Assembly (NCBI GenBank): GCA_920105625.2
Contig: OV050033.1
Span: 11,698,001 to 11,762,000, forward strand
Reading direction: 5' to 3'
Source of the DNA: Clusia tigrina
Taxonomy: Eukaryota; Arthropoda; Insecta; Diptera; Clusiidae
DNA length: 64,000 bases
Part shown: in pieces, positions 22,346 to 36,764 of the stretch
How positions within the stretch are numbered: position 1 is the stretch's first letter
Layout: the number at the start of each line of letters is the position of its first letter
The notes under the pieces: model-generated
What the model saw: the letters and a program-made list of their open reading frames with translations, nothing else
The model's database searches: none
Told to the model about the DNA's origin: nothing
Translations under genes and position numbers: made by a program

Positions 22346-25300
22346 ACAAAATAATAGTGCCGAAAGATGCAAAGGGACAAGAAAGGTAGACTAGACGTTT
22401 TCACAGCTATGAATCACTATCAAGTTACTTTCCAGTCTCACTCATCAATGGAGTATAAACAGGAATTTGCATGCTGATGAAAAGGAAACAATTAAAAATA
22501 ACTTTGCTTAGTTTACTGAACTATAACAAGCGCTACAGACCAGAACTCCGGTGGATTTACTCTTGGTGATGATGGAACTTCAGAGAGCAAGTTAGTCGAT
22601 TCTAGAACAAAATAAGTTCTCATTTGATAATGCGTGATAGAGAGTTTTATAGAATATAATTGTGCCCAAACACCAAATAGATGGAGTGATGGATGGAAAG
22701 ATAGCAATAAAATATGAAATATTTCACAACATCAAGAACATTTAACATCCAGGGTATCCTAGATATGAAAATACCATTATCATGAAGAAGATCGATCTAA
22801 AAAATAGTGACGAATTAAATAACTGATGTTTTGAGGATTCGAAATTAAGGTCTCCATCCTTTCGCTTTACCATTCGTTCACCCTCCAAGGGATGTGGGAG
22901 TATACAATTTAGTGAATGAATGTTTAGACATCAAGTTTTTAGGGAATCCTTGAATGAATTTCTTGTCATTGTTTTACATTCAAAGAAGGCTTAATTCAAT
23001 TAAAGTCGATAATAGAAAATTGTCTGAAACTGTTTCTAAGACTTCTTTAATGGTTCATATTTGGAATTATAGAATAATTAAATTATAAATTAATTAATTA
23101 CTTATTATATATCAATGAAATCGTTGATTCCTCAACAAATTGAATAAATTTTTCCCAGACAAAAACTAAACTTGACATTTTACAGGACCTGGTGTCCTGG
23201 AAAGTAAACTTCAAGAAGAGCATGTAGAGAGTTTCCAGGAACCATGAAAAGGGTTAATTCCTCCATGGCTAGAAGCAGGTTTCTCGCGCTTTGATTACGT
23301 TAGTTAATATGAGTTTGGGGAGGTCCTCCTATAGCCAACTAGTCAGGAACAGAACGAGAACAAAATTCTGAAATTTGATCTGTTAATCGAATTTAATTTT
23401 TTCTGATATATTATAGGAGAAAACTGTATCACTTTGTTCTTTGTCAGTTTGCGGTCATACATATAAAGATACCTGCAGGGTATGCGAGAGAAAAATAATG
23501 CGACTACTCTGATTATATCCTTAGATAATATAGATAGTCGGGGTGTGCGAGATTTTAGTGGCTCAAAATCCGCTTCTTGACAATAATCTTTCAAAACCAA
23601 AATTCTGGATTTCTGCAATTACCGGACATCTTCCGTAGTACTGAGTCATTATATTACATCTCTTATATAAATTATATAATATTTTCTAACCTTCTTATGA
23701 CCTTGTTAGGTGCCTATATTGTTTCTTCCCCTTCGATAATAAATCAATCGGCAGTTCGTTATTCGATTCTCATCTCTGAAGCTGCAAAAATGTACGTCTA
23801 ACCTCGTACAACATTCATCGATCAATTGGCTCTTGAAAAAGTAGCTTGACTATTAAAATTCTGATTGATTGTTACTCATCGTTCCCATGACAAGTCACAA
23901 ACAATTGTTCCGCTGCCGCATCCGCAAACTTAGAAGCAGAAAAACAAAAAAATTTACCCAAATCTCATATCCTGAGATCTCTGAGATCAGTAGCCGCGAA
24001 TCTGCAAATTATCACAGAGTGATTAGCAACTTTCGACTCAGCGTGTGTCGAAGCACGTGCATTAAACTGAATTAAACATGTTTCGCCTCAATTATTAACA
24101 CTTTCCGCCATTCATATTCCCATTCACGCAGGGCAAATGCAGAATTCTGATAATAATCACCGAATTCAGCGGAGGGAACGACGACGATTAGTGTTGTTTT
24201 TCAATTTCTTTGCAAATTTCTAATTGAATGTTGTTCTTTCGAGCAGCAGCGAAGAAAAGGAATAACAAACAGTTTAGCGCTTCGCTATCAGCGGCAATCA
24301 AATTGCACGATTACACGCTAGAGTGGTGACGTCCGCGGGAGCTGATAATTTGCCGAAAAAAAATATATGCATGCGGACCCACCCGTCTGTGAGTATATAT
24401 CAAAATGATTAATGAACACGCCGAAACGTAAATTTAGCAGTAATTAGTTTGAAATATTTGCGAGCTCGCAAAACGGTAGAGTGCACACGCAGCTGACTGC
24501 CTGCGAAAGGTGCCTCAGACACAATGGGCGGAATCAGGAAGCGGTGCAGGCAGTGATATATCATTAATATATACGGTACATGAGATCAAATTGAAGTGCA
24601 AATTGCAGGAAAATAGACAGAAAATAGACAGAAATTATATTTGAATGGACGAGGAATTTATGAAGCTTTCCTGGTAATTGAGAGCACAAACACAACATGT
24701 GTCGGTACTGCCTCCCCCTTTTACTGGACTTTAATGAACTCATGGGAATTAAAGTATATTAAAAGGCTGCCTGCTTAGACTTTATCAATTATTATGGATG
24801 TATATTAATACCCCGGAGGGCCGACTGATTCGAATCATTGTTAAGTAAAAGTTAAATCCCAGCGCTTAATTGCCAGAAAACAGGAACAGGAAAAGGACGA
24901 AGTTGCTATTAATTTTCAAATTGGAACAGGGACCGAGGGTCCTTATCTTCATCTCAAAATAATGCGGGAAGGAATCTTGAGTTCTAAATACGTTGCAGCA
25001 TTTACTCAGATCGCAACATGAGAACTATCGAACCTGTAAAGTAGAAAAACATCAATCCCAGACTATTTACAAAATTCTCTTTGCATCAACGCCCTGAGAT
25101 GAAGGTACAACTACAGGACTGGGACCAAAACTGAAGCAACTATTTAGACACCGAGCAGTAACACAGAAACGGAATAAAACCCATAGAAGAGTTATTAACC
25201 AGACAAAATTACGAAAACAGAAGAAGAAGTATATCTAATGACAGAAGATGGGATATTTTCATCGGAAATTGAATAATGAAGTAAATGAAAGAGGAGGACA

Positions 25301-25937
25301 CGGTAAAAAGACCACTCGCTAAGGTAACATTTTATTAGGAGTGGAGAAGTGGAAGAAACGTGCTAAAAACCACAGCACAGATGGTCATTTAGGGTTTCAA
25401 TGACGAATTCTTTGGTCCCTATTTATGTAAAGGGTTTCTTAAAATTGAATGTGTGTGACATATCAACGAATGTTTTATATGAAAGGCTTATCAATGACAT
25501 TATGTGTGGAATATGACTTCGTTCAAATGGCCACCGCGGCTTCGCTGGTTGTCGTGCATTCGGGAGGATCAATATTCGATTCTGGCGCATAGATCAGGCT
25601 GAATTTAATCAGGCTGAATATTTTTGAAGGGGACTCATACTCTTGAAGTTTACGCAAGATAGCAACACTGGCGAATACGGCCTTGAAGTTATCTTCTCTA
25701 TGCTAAAGGTTGTGTTAAAGGAGTGAAGATCTGAGAAATGGTAAGTTGAGCTCACCACACGGCATGACAACTTTAAAGAACACCACAAAAAGATGGATAT
25801 CATAGTAGAACACAGCTGTCAGCCATATCAAATATATGCAGGATATATAGGGTATATAAGAATTCGAGTGTGGTAGAAACAATGCTTATATTTGGAGCTT
25901 GCCTATTGCGTATCTTCGTTATATGAAGTTATTGAAT

Positions 25938-26160
25938 ATGAAATGAAGGTGATAACTTTGAACAAATTCATGAAAAGATACCAACCGAGGTGCATGCAGA
26001 ATGGAGATCAAAGACACCTTCCGATTTGTAATCTGTTTCGAATACTTTTGAAATGAAGGCGAGAACTTTGAACAAATTCATGGAAATGTAGTAACCTGGT
26101 GAATATAGAATGGAAACCCAAAGAAAGTCTCAGATTTGTGGTATCCAATTTCAATACTGC
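25938..26160. repeat. 110 bp direct duplication, 2 copies
   Basis: GAAATGAAGG.GA.AACTTTG followed by AACAAATTCATG occurs at 25940 and 26050. Both copies are followed by matching CC..G.TG..T..AGAATGGA and CAGATTTGT words. Moderately diverged. Confidence 0.7.
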
Positions 26161-26939
26161 CCTGCAAAATTCTTTCATTTTGAGAAAGAAAGCTGCCGAC
26201 CGATTGACAGTAGATTTGAATATGTTAAATAGTGTTTAGAACTTAGTGGTGGAACTTTTCTGTACATTTTTTGTAATGAGAAGTAACGAAATTGTATAAA
26301 CTAAAATAGTTAAGGACCTTATTTGGTCACTCAATGACCTGTGACCTTTAACAGAGCATAATTACCGTCTCGCCATTTCGAGACCGAAAGTGTGTAAAAT
26401 AAAAATTGAAACTTAAACGATATAAGACTGATTTAATGTTTAGTTAAGGGACTCAGCGCTCTTGGCCAATTGTTAATTGTGCAAACATGCTCCCAAATCT
26501 AATTTGCCTACAGCCCATGTGCCCAGTTAATTGCATATCCTTTGCTGGTTTTAATTACATTGAGCGCATATGAAACTTGTGTGCCTATCAGCTGCGATTA
26601 AATTAAATTCATGGATTTTTGTTTGTTTCGACTTGCGGCGAATGTGTCACGCTCAGCCACAGACCAACAGCAAATATAAAAATGCCAGACTACACGGTAA
26701 AAAATGTGGCAGCTGTTTTGTTTCCCAAAGTTTTTATTATAAGCGCAATAATTTGAACACACTGAGACAGAGCCGGTTTTTCCGGAATTAACATTCCGAT
26801 CGATTAACTTGGGTGATCGGCGGAAATGGGCCTTAATTAATAACTTTTTAAAAACTTAATAACTTTTACGTTTATATATTTTTTTATTTTAATTTTTCAG
26901 ATTATATAAATAACACCTGGGGAATAAATAATAGAGATA

Positions 26940-27702
26940 TGCACAAGTGAACAAAGAACAGCTAAATTTCAAAAGTTGGTCAGAAAGAAATCAACTTGAT
27001 TGAAAATCTGATTATGAGTGATGAAGCTCATTTTCATTTGAATGGCTTTGTTAATAAGCAGAACTGTAGGTTCTGGGGTTCTGAAAAACCAAGAGCCATC
27101 AACGCCAATTACACCCCATTAGGTGTACAGTGTGGTGTGACATCTGAAAATATCATTGGGCCCTACTTCTTCGAAAATGCTGTAACCGTAAATGGAGAGC
27201 GGTATCGGTTTATGCTAGAACATTTTTAACGTCCTGCTCTTGAAAACAGACCTGAGATGTGGTTTCAGCAGGATGGAGCCACTGCCCACGCTGCCCGAGT
27301 CAAATTTTTGGAGAGCGAATAATTTCCAGAAATTCAGAAATTAATTGGCCAGCGCGTTCGCTAGATTTGTCAGCACCCGACTATTTTCTTTGGGGTTATT
27401 TGAAGTAGCGAGTATATGTGAACAAGCCCGAGACAATCCTTCAACTCAAGGCCAACATTGTTGCAGAAATTCGAGCGCTACAGCTACAAATTTTGGAAGA
27501 TGTTATGGAAAATGCTCTAAAACGAGCCCATCAAACTGAAGCAGAAAACGGGGGACATTTCAGTGATATTATTTTCCATTCTTAGTATAAAAAAATTTCC
27601 ATTTTGTATATTTTTTAATCTGAGAAAAAAATAATACAAAATATATAAACGAAAACGTTATTAAATTTTGAAACCCCATGGTGACTTTTGGCCCACCCTG
27701 TA
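26940..27702 (+). mobile_element. mariner (DD34D) element, 5'-truncated, transposase broken
   Basis: The transposase remnant begins about 26996. It shows MSDEAHFHLNGFVNKQNCRF (first catalytic Asp near 27020), WFQQDGATAHAA (second Asp at 27272) and, in another frame, LSAPDYFLWGY (third Asp at 27379). The last spacing is 107 nt, which equals DD34D plus a 2 nt insertion. At least two in-frame stops and one frameshift inactivate it. The right end is the inverted-repeat-like GGTGACTTTTGGCCCACCCT followed by GTA at a TA site (27702). No matching left terminal repeat was found, so the 5' part is missing. In the host intron it lies antisense to Ndae1. Confidence 0.88.
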
Positions 27703-30700
27703 TATCTTCTACAACTGTGATATTTGAACCGACAGATATGGAGGATAGGAATTAATTATTATTTCGTCAAATTTTTGCAGGTCATCACATCAGAAATTCT
27801 GGTAGTCAATTTAAGTATTCAAATTTAGTCCATAATTTTTCACCGTGCACACATGGCACTCACTAATCAAGTGTATGCGTAGACGTAATTTATTTATGTT
27901 GTTTATCAGCTGTGCAATATTGTAACTTTGCTTCCCGTTTTTGTGGATTAAACGCCACTCCGTCGACAGTGGCGAATTGCTGAGTGGATTTCACAGTTAA
28001 TTTTATTAATAACACAATTTACTGCATGAAATGAGCGAAGGTTGTCAGCCACTTCAGTCCCTGCTTATCAGTCAGCGACAAGTGACGTCAACGCCTGCTG
28101 GCTGGCTGGCTGCTTGACTCCTCCACGTCATTGAACACACACAAGTTTGTGTGCCAGTTCTCCTCCGTGCATATCAATCTTCGCGACACTTCAAATACTC
28201 CGACATCAGTTTGAAGCGCGATTGAGAGGTCGTCCTTAAATGCTCTAGTTGTTGTTGTTATTGTTGTTGTGGCGATTGTTATCGCGAAATTAGCTGACGT
28301 GGTTATCATGTTCCGTCGAGCAAATAAGTCAAGAGTAATTTTGATTTTTTTTATAATTTGTATAAAAGTTTATTATACTTTTGTTTAGAGATATTGTCCG
28401 CGTACGTTTTATCAGGGAGGTTTGATCTTGTCTGGGTAATAAAATTCAAATATAAATTTAGCTAGTTGAGAACAATTTTCTGAAAGCAGGTTGCCAATCG
28501 AAAGTGGGTAAAGATAAAGGGTGATAAATCTAGAAATTTTATAAATACTTGAAATCAGATTCAAATCTAAGATTGAAAGCAAAAATTAAAGATTACATTT
28601 CGAGTGTGGAAATATTGACGAGATTAGAGGGGTTTGCGTGAAACACATTTTACCACACACCATTGAATAACACTCATACATGTTCAAAGATGAAAGTGGG
28701 AGGAAAAGTACGAGTAAAAACGTGTACAATTCGTGTCAGATTTTTCACAGTAAATATATTTTTGTCTTTTCTCTTCACTCGAGGAGATTAACACCAATGA
28801 GATATGGAAATACATCATATCTTTTTAATCTTCTCCGTCTACTTTAGTCGAAGAAATTTATTTCGACGTTTCAATGATTTGTTTTATTTCCTGTATTTTC
28901 TTAGCAATCTTTCTGAAGGGAAATATTTGGATATATAATTATATAGATAAAAAAAATGGAAGATGAGATAAAGAATATGAGAAATATTGTGTTCCTATAT
29001 TAGTGTCAATTTTAATAATCCGCTTGATTACTTGATCACCGGAATTACATATACTCACTTGTATTTTATTTCTACCGAATGCAAATACCCATGTAACTAT
29101 GTATAATGTATGAAATATATCTATATAAAAACTGATGTTTGATAAGCACAATATTTTAAACTTTGTGGAAACTTCTGGAAAGGGGTTAACTGCAGTATAA
29201 CAACTAAAGAGAAATAGCAATCATTTCGGATAGTCTGGGCGCTACCAATGCGCTGGACTCGGGAATAACAACCTCGAAACTAGTATGGGAGTGCAGGGAG
29301 GTTATATAATAGTACGTAATTAGTCGGTAATTAACAGAACGATAAAATATTAGTGGATCTCACATGTGAAGTGGAGCACGGGAAGTGCCGATTCTTTCAC
29401 CAGTTGGATAACGCTAAGGTATCAAATATACGTTTACGAGACCCAGCAAAACAATCAACGTCACAAACTTGAAACTTCTAAACTCATCATTGTTGGGATC
29501 AGATATTTGTTTACAATCCTCAATGAAATAACTTCCTGGCAGACAAAAATTTGAATTTAAGTTATGAATTGTTCAAAACTTAAAATGATGGAACCTTAAA
29601 AATATATCTATGAGACCGTTCGTTGAGTTAATTTAACTGTTTTAAAGCAAACGTCAAAGAAAAGGGTTACAGTAAATTGTTAATTGAGAATAACCAACAA
29701 CCAACTTGGGGTACGGCTAAAAGGAAGTAGGCAAGAGTAGCCTAGAGATGGGAACATTTGAAAATGCTGTTAACCTTGCTTTAGGTATAGGAAATGCTGA
29801 AGAAATTTATGAGTGTATTCAAGCATTTAAGTCCTAGCAACTTGGGAGTTTCAGGAGCTATTTTATTCTAAGCAGAACAACTCTGATGGGTGCAAAGGCT
29901 TATCTGTGCCCATCACCCTTTAGCCAGCCATGATGATAACGGAATGAATTGTACACATTTGGGACACCAAAGCAATTAAAAGCTTCAGCAAATTTATATT
30001 TAGCATGAAATTAATTGAAATGTTTTAAGTATTACGCACACAATTGACCCATAAAAATAGCGGTCAGTCTCCACGTAGCATGCTTGAATTCCGCCTCAGT
30101 TGTTAGTGTCGTGCACACATGCCGCACAAAGCAAAGGAGCACAAGCACACATTTCGAGATCCTGCAAATCCTTGTAAGCAACTGTGACAAAAGCGGGGAT
30201 GGGCACAAAATGTGTTGGTGCAAAATGTCATCAGCCGCATGCCTGGCTGGTTGTGCAGATACGTGGGAATAATTTTATTTTATATTTTTATTATTCCACT
30301 CTATTTTTATGCATTTGATATTTTTATTTTGCACTGCTCGCATGCCTGTGTGGAAGTGACATTAAGGCGATTGCTCTGCACTTCCGACGATGGGTCCTAA
30401 GCAAATACAAATATACTCGGCACAATGCTGCAAAACAACGACCACACAAAAATAACAACAACGACAAGAACAACAAACATTGTTTAACGCAATTATTACA
30501 TCATTCCAAGTTTATTGTCAGCATTAAAAGAACAACAAAACAAAAAAGAAAGGAAAGGAAAACTGTTGGGGAGGACACGACATGACATTCCGTGCCTCAG
30601 AGAATAAAACCATGCCACTAAAACAACGAAACGAAAAACACAAAATAAAAACAATATAAAAAAATCAATATGCGTGAAACCCTACGCCCGGTACCTCTTG

Positions 30701-33186
30701 ACAACTGACAATAAATTATTTATTGCATATTTGCGACAAAAAATAAAGAGTGGATCAATTCTGCGCCAGATGCCGCCATTCAAACGAAATCGAAATTGTT
30801 TATTTATGAAACTACTCTTACACTCATGGGCATTTCAGCACATGGATTGGATTGAGCTTTGCTGATGGTAGTAGAGCGTTTCTGTGCCACCTTTGCCGTA
30901 GACAATGATGTACGAAGTCAAATGTGAACATGCCACACAATTCGCATAACGCTCAACTTTTGCCGGGGTGAGTGAGGCAAAAGTCGCTGCGAGCCCACAC
31001 GCAGCGAGTTGTTCTGCTGGCTTGGCGGTTCATAAACTGTGCCAAAACCTCGCAGATTATGTAGATTCTGGGATTATTCGGTGGCGTATTAAACTGCCAA
31101 CGTGTCCTTGACTTGCTGCGTTGGGAAATTTGGGAATTTGCGAATTTGGCCTACTAATTCCGCCTTGATTGGGTTGAGGCTACACACGAGTAGAGCAATG
31201 GTGCGTCAGCTTTTCTCTTTTGCTACCGTCGACACCGTGGCGCAGTTGTGGTAGAAGTAACCACTGAGGAGCAAAATATGAGTACAGAAAACCTAGTCCA
31301 TGAACGAGGAAATAGAGGAGTTCTGAACACCTTCGTGAATAAATTTTTAAAACACATGTTTGGTATAGTACTAGAAAAGAGAGTGGGGCATATACTCTTC
31401 GGCAACGAGTTATTTGAGGGGTCTACGGTGTGTTAAGCCTCTTCATGGTCTTAAAGTTCATAAAGAACTATAATCAATTTATGAAGAGGGTATGATAGTA
31501 GTTAGCCACCTTCCTAGACAAGATACCTCGAAGAATCCATTTGATAGACACAAGGGTAAGAGACGTGTTGTAAAACCAAAGAACTGTACCTGGGCTCAGT
31601 GTACGTAATCAGTAACTATCTCTATTAAAAATATTCCTACATAAGAACCCAGACACTCTTCTGCTGTCATAATTGTTCTTTATTAAAAATTTTATGTTCG
31701 AAGTAAATAAAATTTTTATATATTTTTACAATAACAAAAACAATCTCAATTCTATTGTCTGATGCGATAAGCAGATAGGATTGTGGAAAATTTTCCACAC
31801 CTTTCTGGTTTATGGTTTCATATTATTAATTGGAGGAGCGAATAGGTAAGTGTGTATGTAAGAATTATCAGGGACGGATTAAGGAAGGTGTCGGCCTCGT
31901 CGGTGTTTGCAAAATATTTTGACATTACGCCAATACACAAGTTGAGACAATCCATTTCAAAAAGGTACAAAATTCGCCACTTCCTAAAAGATATCTGCAA
32001 ATCAATTGCAGTTCACAAATCAGATACAGAGTGAAGTGACATAAATCAGAAGCAGCAACTGAAACAGAATCCAGTACATTTGCAACAGAAACTACACATT
32101 TCAACTCATCGTGAGTTGTTTTTCTTCACGTTTCGCCAAACGCTCATTTTCAGTTTTGTGGTTTCTGTTGCCAATGGCATGGATTCTGTTTCTGTTGCCG
32201 TTTCTGCTTTATGTCGGTCTGCACCTACAATTATTAGAATCAGCAGAATCAACCAACTGTCGTATAATGGATCCACATTGTTGATACGTGATCTGTGGTT
32301 CATTTTCAGTTCGTGTGTCTCAACGCACACAATGAATTTTATTGTTAATGATGTGGGAAATCAATTCAACTGGAGGCGACCATGACTCTTTTGAAGAGCA
32401 GAAAAATGTTGGCATTGACCATGAAATAACGAAACAAAAATGCGATCAAATTTCTTATTTCCGTAAAATTTATGTATCGTACGAGTAATTAGAACAATAG
32501 TATTAATTTACGAGTCTGGGGTTAGTATGTTAGAATAATTACGAGTTACTAGAAACTGCGGTGTATCTGGTTCCCATTAAACATATCAAAGAACCAGAAA
32601 GGTTAATTTCATCGCGAAACAATAGAACTGAGATCTATTGAATAAATTTACAATAGAAATTTTATCTGTAATGATAATTATTGGATTATTTTACAGCTAT
32701 ATAAATAATTTACCACTTGATAGTGCGGAGACCTGCAGTACAGTAGCCTTCAGTTCATCGAAACATTCCATATGGTTAGGGGAGGAAATGATGGGAAATT
32801 GTGGAAATATATAATATAAAATATACATGTATGATAATATATATAATAACCACTTGCACCGCCCCCTCTTTGTGGGAAAATAATAAATTTGAGGAAGTGG
32901 AAAATAGCCACAGCTGGTTATTCTACTTTTAAATGCCAACCGGGAAACTGCAGAGATAATATATTTATATAGTTTAAATCTTCTTTCAAGCAGGATTTCA
33001 CTGTTGCGCTGGCGCTGATTTTCATGTGCATGATACTCGTTTATGTTGTATACTGAGGTCGACAATAATTCGTAGTTGTAAGTCTCCAAAGTGGAGAAGG
33101 ATGCCCATTGGCCTGCTATTCAATTCTCTCATGCACAACTCTATAGTGTTTCATCACCTAACTCTAGTCCGAATTGCTCTGCGAGC

Positions 33187-33541
33187 GGAACACATAAAGT
33201 CGTTAATGCATTCGATGATTTGGAGGAGTGAAAATTGATACCAATTGTAGGCGACGGATGGTATCAGTTTGCACTCCTCCAAATTGGGGTTACCACTGGA
33301 TTCGGTTTTCTCATAAATAACTCTATAGTTTTTCACCACCTCATATGAAGGCGAGTATTAAATGTATCCCGAGAAAAATAAGTTCAGCTTTGCATGTCTT
33401 TGGATACGTTGTGGTGTTCCAAGTAGCGAAATGCATGATAAGACGAGAAGAGTTCAGTGGTTACCCCCAATAGATCCGTAGCTTATCATTGGTATCACTT
33501 TGATGGGAATCGTCCAATGGATAAACGACTTTATGTGTTCC
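33187..33541. repeat. imperfect inverted duplication with nested hairpin
   Basis: An exact 18 bp inverted pair, GGAACACATAAAGTCGTT (33187-33204) and its complement (33524-33541), forms the outer ends. Inside, GATACCAAT, CTACGGAT/CGACGGAT and GGGGTTACCACTG/GGGGTAACCACTG also match in inverted order, giving arms of about 120 bp. The left arm holds its own hairpin at 33218-33284 (ATTTGGAGGAGTG / CACTCCTCCAAAT plus TGATACCA / TGGTATCA). It may be a foldback-type element or an inverted duplication. Confidence 0.75.
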
Positions 33542-35884
33542 AGAGGAATACAAACACTTGCTAACTTACTTTTAGTTCCTGGAATTTGTAGAGTCTTGAA
33601 GGTGTTATGAATCGTGATTATCATTGTTGACGCTTATATACGCCTACGCCGCTATCGATACTGCCTACCAACGACTCGCCTGGGAGTAATAAAATCGGCG
33701 AAGTATTATTAAAAATTTTACAGAGTCGCTCCCCTTTGTTCATCTCTAGCACGGAACAATTTATCAATGAATACATTGCGTGAGATGTGCGAGACCGTGA
33801 GTGAGGGTGATCTGTAATCACGAGATACTCACATTAAGTAATATTTTCCACTTAAAGGGCATTAACTGCAGCAATTAAATTGCCTCACTCACACATTCAA
33901 GCAATGAGCACGCCCACACAGGCCCTCAAAGCGGGCGTTGTGAATTTTTTATAAGCAAGCATTCAATTTAATTAATGATTCAAGATTTTGTGTAAATATT
34001 TAAAAGCAATTTGGAGGCGTTTATTTTTGTTTGGGTGTTTTTTATTTATTAATTGCCAAGGATAAAAACAATACAAGTCATTTCATTTCCACGTTACTTC
34101 AGAGGATCGAAGTATATATGTGCTTGTCCATCTTCAACTTCAAACAGCCTCGTACAAAATCATGCCAGTAATCTGAAAGTGAATGTGACGAGCATGGATA
34201 ATGATGACAGAGTTTTTCGCTTCATTTGGTGATGAAAGTTTGGTACACGTTTTGATAGTATCTTCGCATACAAAAGTAGGAAAGAACCACATACCCTCAG
34301 GGTACACGAATGCCCCTGTCTATATGGGAATTACTTTAAAGAACATAAATAAATAGTTGAATAGTTCAATACCAAGAACCAACGTACAAAGTATTTTAAG
34401 TGGCATTTTAATCGATTGATCCTATTTTTATAAATGAAACCTTTATTAATGGCACAAAAGCATCACAAGGACTTCTCAAACTTCAACTTATTGTTATTTC
34501 ATTTACTTGCAGGACTTGAGTTTATTTCGCCACTTGAATACGAATCCTTGCAAGCAATTTTCTATAGGAGAAATCTCAAAATTTTGTTAGCCTCGCAGCG
34601 TATTATGTCCTTTAAATCTGAGCCTTGTTTGCACAAGTATTGTTGGGGACTTTCTCTGTACTTAAGTAAGTGTGCAAATAAGGACATAAACGCTTGACCT
34701 TTCTCTATGTGCCTCTTATATCAAAATTAAAGGAAAGCATTGATTTTTCCTAATGAAAACAATCTCTGTAAATTTATTTGTACTCTTCAGCAGGAAATGT
34801 GAAAAGGTAGCAGGGTAGTGGGACTGGGCATTGGGAATGTTGTTTTTAGAATCATTAAGATATTTAATTTTAAGGAGAAAAGGTTTGGCACATACAAAAA
34901 TAGCATGGAATGTTTGAGCAGTCAATGAACAGTGAAGATAAATATTATGAAAAAGGACACTGTTGCTGTTGGGATCGCAAATATTTAATTAGAGTCATTT
35001 ATCTCAAAGGTCAAACGGCGTTCGTCTGGCTGGATATCAGAGGATTCACTGCAGGCACAAAGAGGTGAAAAATGATTGTGCTTTTTCGCACCATTTCACA
35101 CGTTTATTTGATGAATACCTGAGTTAAGGTTGGTTCAGGTTGATTCATTTGAGTCATGATTAGATGAGTTCTTTTGAACACTTTTTAAACAACTCCAACA
35201 TAATCAACATTAATCATAAATAAGTGACAAACTCAAGTATACATATAGAAGAGTGTTATCTTCGTAGATATTTCAAATGGAAAAATGATGTTCCCCTCAG
35301 TAATGTGTCAAGGGTTGGTTTTGTGTTTCAACCGTTTCATCTGGGCCTCGTGTTTATGAGAAACTTTAAGAAAATAAAAACAAAATTTATTCACGTATCA
35401 CTTAAACCGGTTCACATTATATGAACAAAGTGCCATGTTCATCATATTATTCCATGTATTTCCAAAGGAAGAATATTGTCACAATGGTCGCAGAAAGGGA
35501 TCATAACTTTTTAATTGACACATTTGTTAAACAATAATGAAATGTAAATGAAAAATCATATTCAAACACATTCATGCCTGCATTTTCCTACAGGTACATA
35601 CACACATAGGTATATTTACTTTTTGTGTACACTGCTCATAACTTTCAGGGCTGCTGTAGGCGGAAGTGACACACATTTTCCTCTTATAAAGGGAGCGTTG
35701 TCCCCAATGTGCTTGCCAACCAAGCCAGGTCAGGCTAAGCAAAGCAAGGCAGGGAAACCCTCCCTTAGTTTCAGCTCAAAAACGCATCTGCACAAATCCA
35801 ATGTGAAAACAAAAACAAAACAAAACCAGAGCCATTTCAAAACAAAGTAGCGCCCAATTTTACTTCAATTCCATTACTTGCAAC

Positions 35885-36406
35885 CAGGGTTGCCAAAATC
35901 ATTTTTTTCAAGAATCGCTTTTATGAAACTGTGTGCAATAAGAGCGATTTGAATGCGTGTGTGAAACTATTCGCAGAGGTACTAAGAGCGATTTGAATGA
36001 GTGAGTGGAACTATTCGCAGGGGTACAATGAGCGATTTGAATGAGTGTGTGAAACTATTCGCAGAGGTACAATGAGCGATTTGAATGAGTGTGTTCTTGC
36101 GATCCACTTCATCTCTCTTTAGAATGGGACATATCGGACTATGTGCTTCACTGGTGTGAACAAATATTTGTATTATATCAAAAATGTTTGCATTATCTCA
36201 AGATTTCAAGGACATGTAAAGAGTTGAAAAGAAATAAACTATTTCCAAAAATAGTGGGAGAATGTCTTCATCCCACTTTTGGAGAACTCATAATTGCTTT
36301 GCATTAAAAGGGTCAACACAAGAAAATGATCAAAAAATTTCTCTTATTTTATTCATTTTTCATCTTCAGAAAATTTTAATAAAGTAGCCGGCACCTGGCA
36401 ACCCTG
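35885..36406. mobile_element. MITE-like element with 11 bp terminal inverted repeats
   Basis: CAGGGTTGCCA at 35885-35895 and its exact complement TGGCAACCCTG at 36396-36406 bound a 522 bp segment with no coding capacity. CAGGG-type ends and a possible diverged 8 bp target duplication (CTTGCAAC / ATTTGAAC) suggest a hAT-like non-autonomous DNA transposon. That assignment is inference. A 44 bp tandem array lies just inside the left end. Confidence 0.55.
35942..36105. repeat. 44 bp minisatellite, 3.6 copies
   Basis: GAGCGATTTGAATGAGTGTG then TGAAACTATTCGCAGAGGTACAAT starts at 35942, 35986, 36030 and 36074, with exact 44 bp spacing and only a few substitutions. It is internal to the MITE-like element. 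Confidence 0.92.
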
Positions 36407-36736
36407 ATTTGAACCGTGCTCCTATAATGGCACAGCAGTAAAATTTCGTTTATGCAAATGTGCTCATTTCCAAACAAACTGCAGACAGAGATGCAGTTGT
36501 TATGCGCTTCTCACTTTTAATAAGCTGTAGAAACAATTTTCGTGTAGTAATATTAATAATATTAAATATAATTAAGGAAGTTTCATACATGACAACCTCT
36601 GGCCAAATTTTTTTTCTATACCTTTCCAACAGAACTTCCAAAAACAGCTGACTTCATGTTGGCTCTATTTTACATACACAGACATTCAGCTCTCTTTCCG
36701 CCCTTCTCTCTGCGTTCTACGAACGTTTCAGTTAAG

Positions 36737-36764
36737 ACCAACCAACCAACCAACCAACCAACCA
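36737..36764. repeat. (ACCA)n microsatellite
   Basis: About seven uninterrupted ACCA units followed by a C-rich stretch. Confidence 0.9.

Noticed and set aside
28080..28092. TGACGTCA palindrome (CRE-like)
   Set aside because: A single 8 bp match is expected by chance in 64 kb and there is no supporting context.
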